From the NCBI GenBank assembly GCA_013331965.1, contig DUFL01000043.1, forward strand, positions 1 through 6,126: a DNA stretch of 6,126 bases, written 5' to 3'. The position numbers and the translations under genes are program-made. The stretch's first letter is position 1; each line of letters opens with the position of its first letter. The notes beneath the pieces were generated by a model. That model was not told where the DNA came from. It saw only the letters and a list, made by a program, of their open reading frames with translations, and did no database searches. This document shows positions 6,050-6,126 of the stretch, one piece after another. Origin of the DNA: Candidatus Woesearchaeota archaeon. Its GTDB lineage: Archaea > Nanobdellota > Nanobdellia > Woesearchaeales > UBA10107.

Positions 6050-6126
6050 AAAGTAAACAAATGCCGGATTTTTATCGTAATAATAACAAAACAAAACATT
6101 GTCGTCATCACACAGGACGTATAAAG

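Noticed and set aside
5984..6055. tRNA gene suggested by GTTAGTATAACTA and a T-arm-like TCTAGTTCGAACTTAGA
   Set aside because: The anticodon stem and acceptor stem do not pair, and the base after the T-loop is T where C is expected. Only the T-arm resembles a tRNA.
6061..6126. Rightward frame starting ATG at 6061 and open to the window end
   Set aside because: Only 22 codons are visible, the composition is odd (Asn, His and Lys rich), and neither a ribosome site nor a correctly spaced TATA box is present. The first codons of a gene cannot be excluded.
6034..6126. Minus-strand frame entering from the right edge and ending with TAG at 6034-6036
   Set aside because: It has thirty codons, no recognisable sequence and no supporting context. 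Open frames of this length are common by chance in AT-rich DNA.

Overview
The window most resembles a stretch of archaeal chromosome, possibly from a small-genome lineage of the DPANN type. The reasons are AT-rich DNA, arginine written almost entirely as AGA/AGG, frequent ATA isoleucine, TATA-like boxes about 25 bases before start codons that lack a ribosome binding site, and tightly packed genes. All three stop codons are used, so nothing suggests a modified code. The lineage is inference; no rRNA or marker gene is present.

Plus strand, 1-5177: four genes read rightward. The first, cut off by the left edge, is the C-terminal part of a PPP-type (PP1/PP2A-like) metallophosphatase. After a 67-base gap with an archaeal-type promoter and a possible 17-codon leader comes a 380-residue protein whose C-terminal half looks like a degenerate FHA (phosphothreonine-binding) domain. 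Thirteen bases later is a 498-residue protein with one membrane span, a cytoplasmic N-terminal part and a small predicted external beta domain. The fourth gene abuts it (stop TAA directly followed by ATG) and encodes a divergent Hanks-type protein kinase.

Minus strand, 5943-5170: a four-span membrane protein of unknown function converges on the kinase gene, their 3' ends overlapping by 8 bases. It appears to have a TATA box placed for a near-leaderless transcript. The last 183 bases are AT-rich intergenic DNA with an imperfect palindrome and three copies of a 10-base T/G-rich element.

Reading together: phosphatase, FHA-like reader, membrane-spanning partner and kinase form a plausible Ser/Thr phospho-signalling cassette. 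The kinase has no membrane span, so the third protein may supply the membrane anchor and outside domain, like a receptor kinase split over two genes. The FHA-like protein near its N-terminus and the kinase at its extreme C-terminus share a peptide, KG[T/S]SRVDL, in different codons. This is the most distinctive hint of a physical or enzymatic link between the two.
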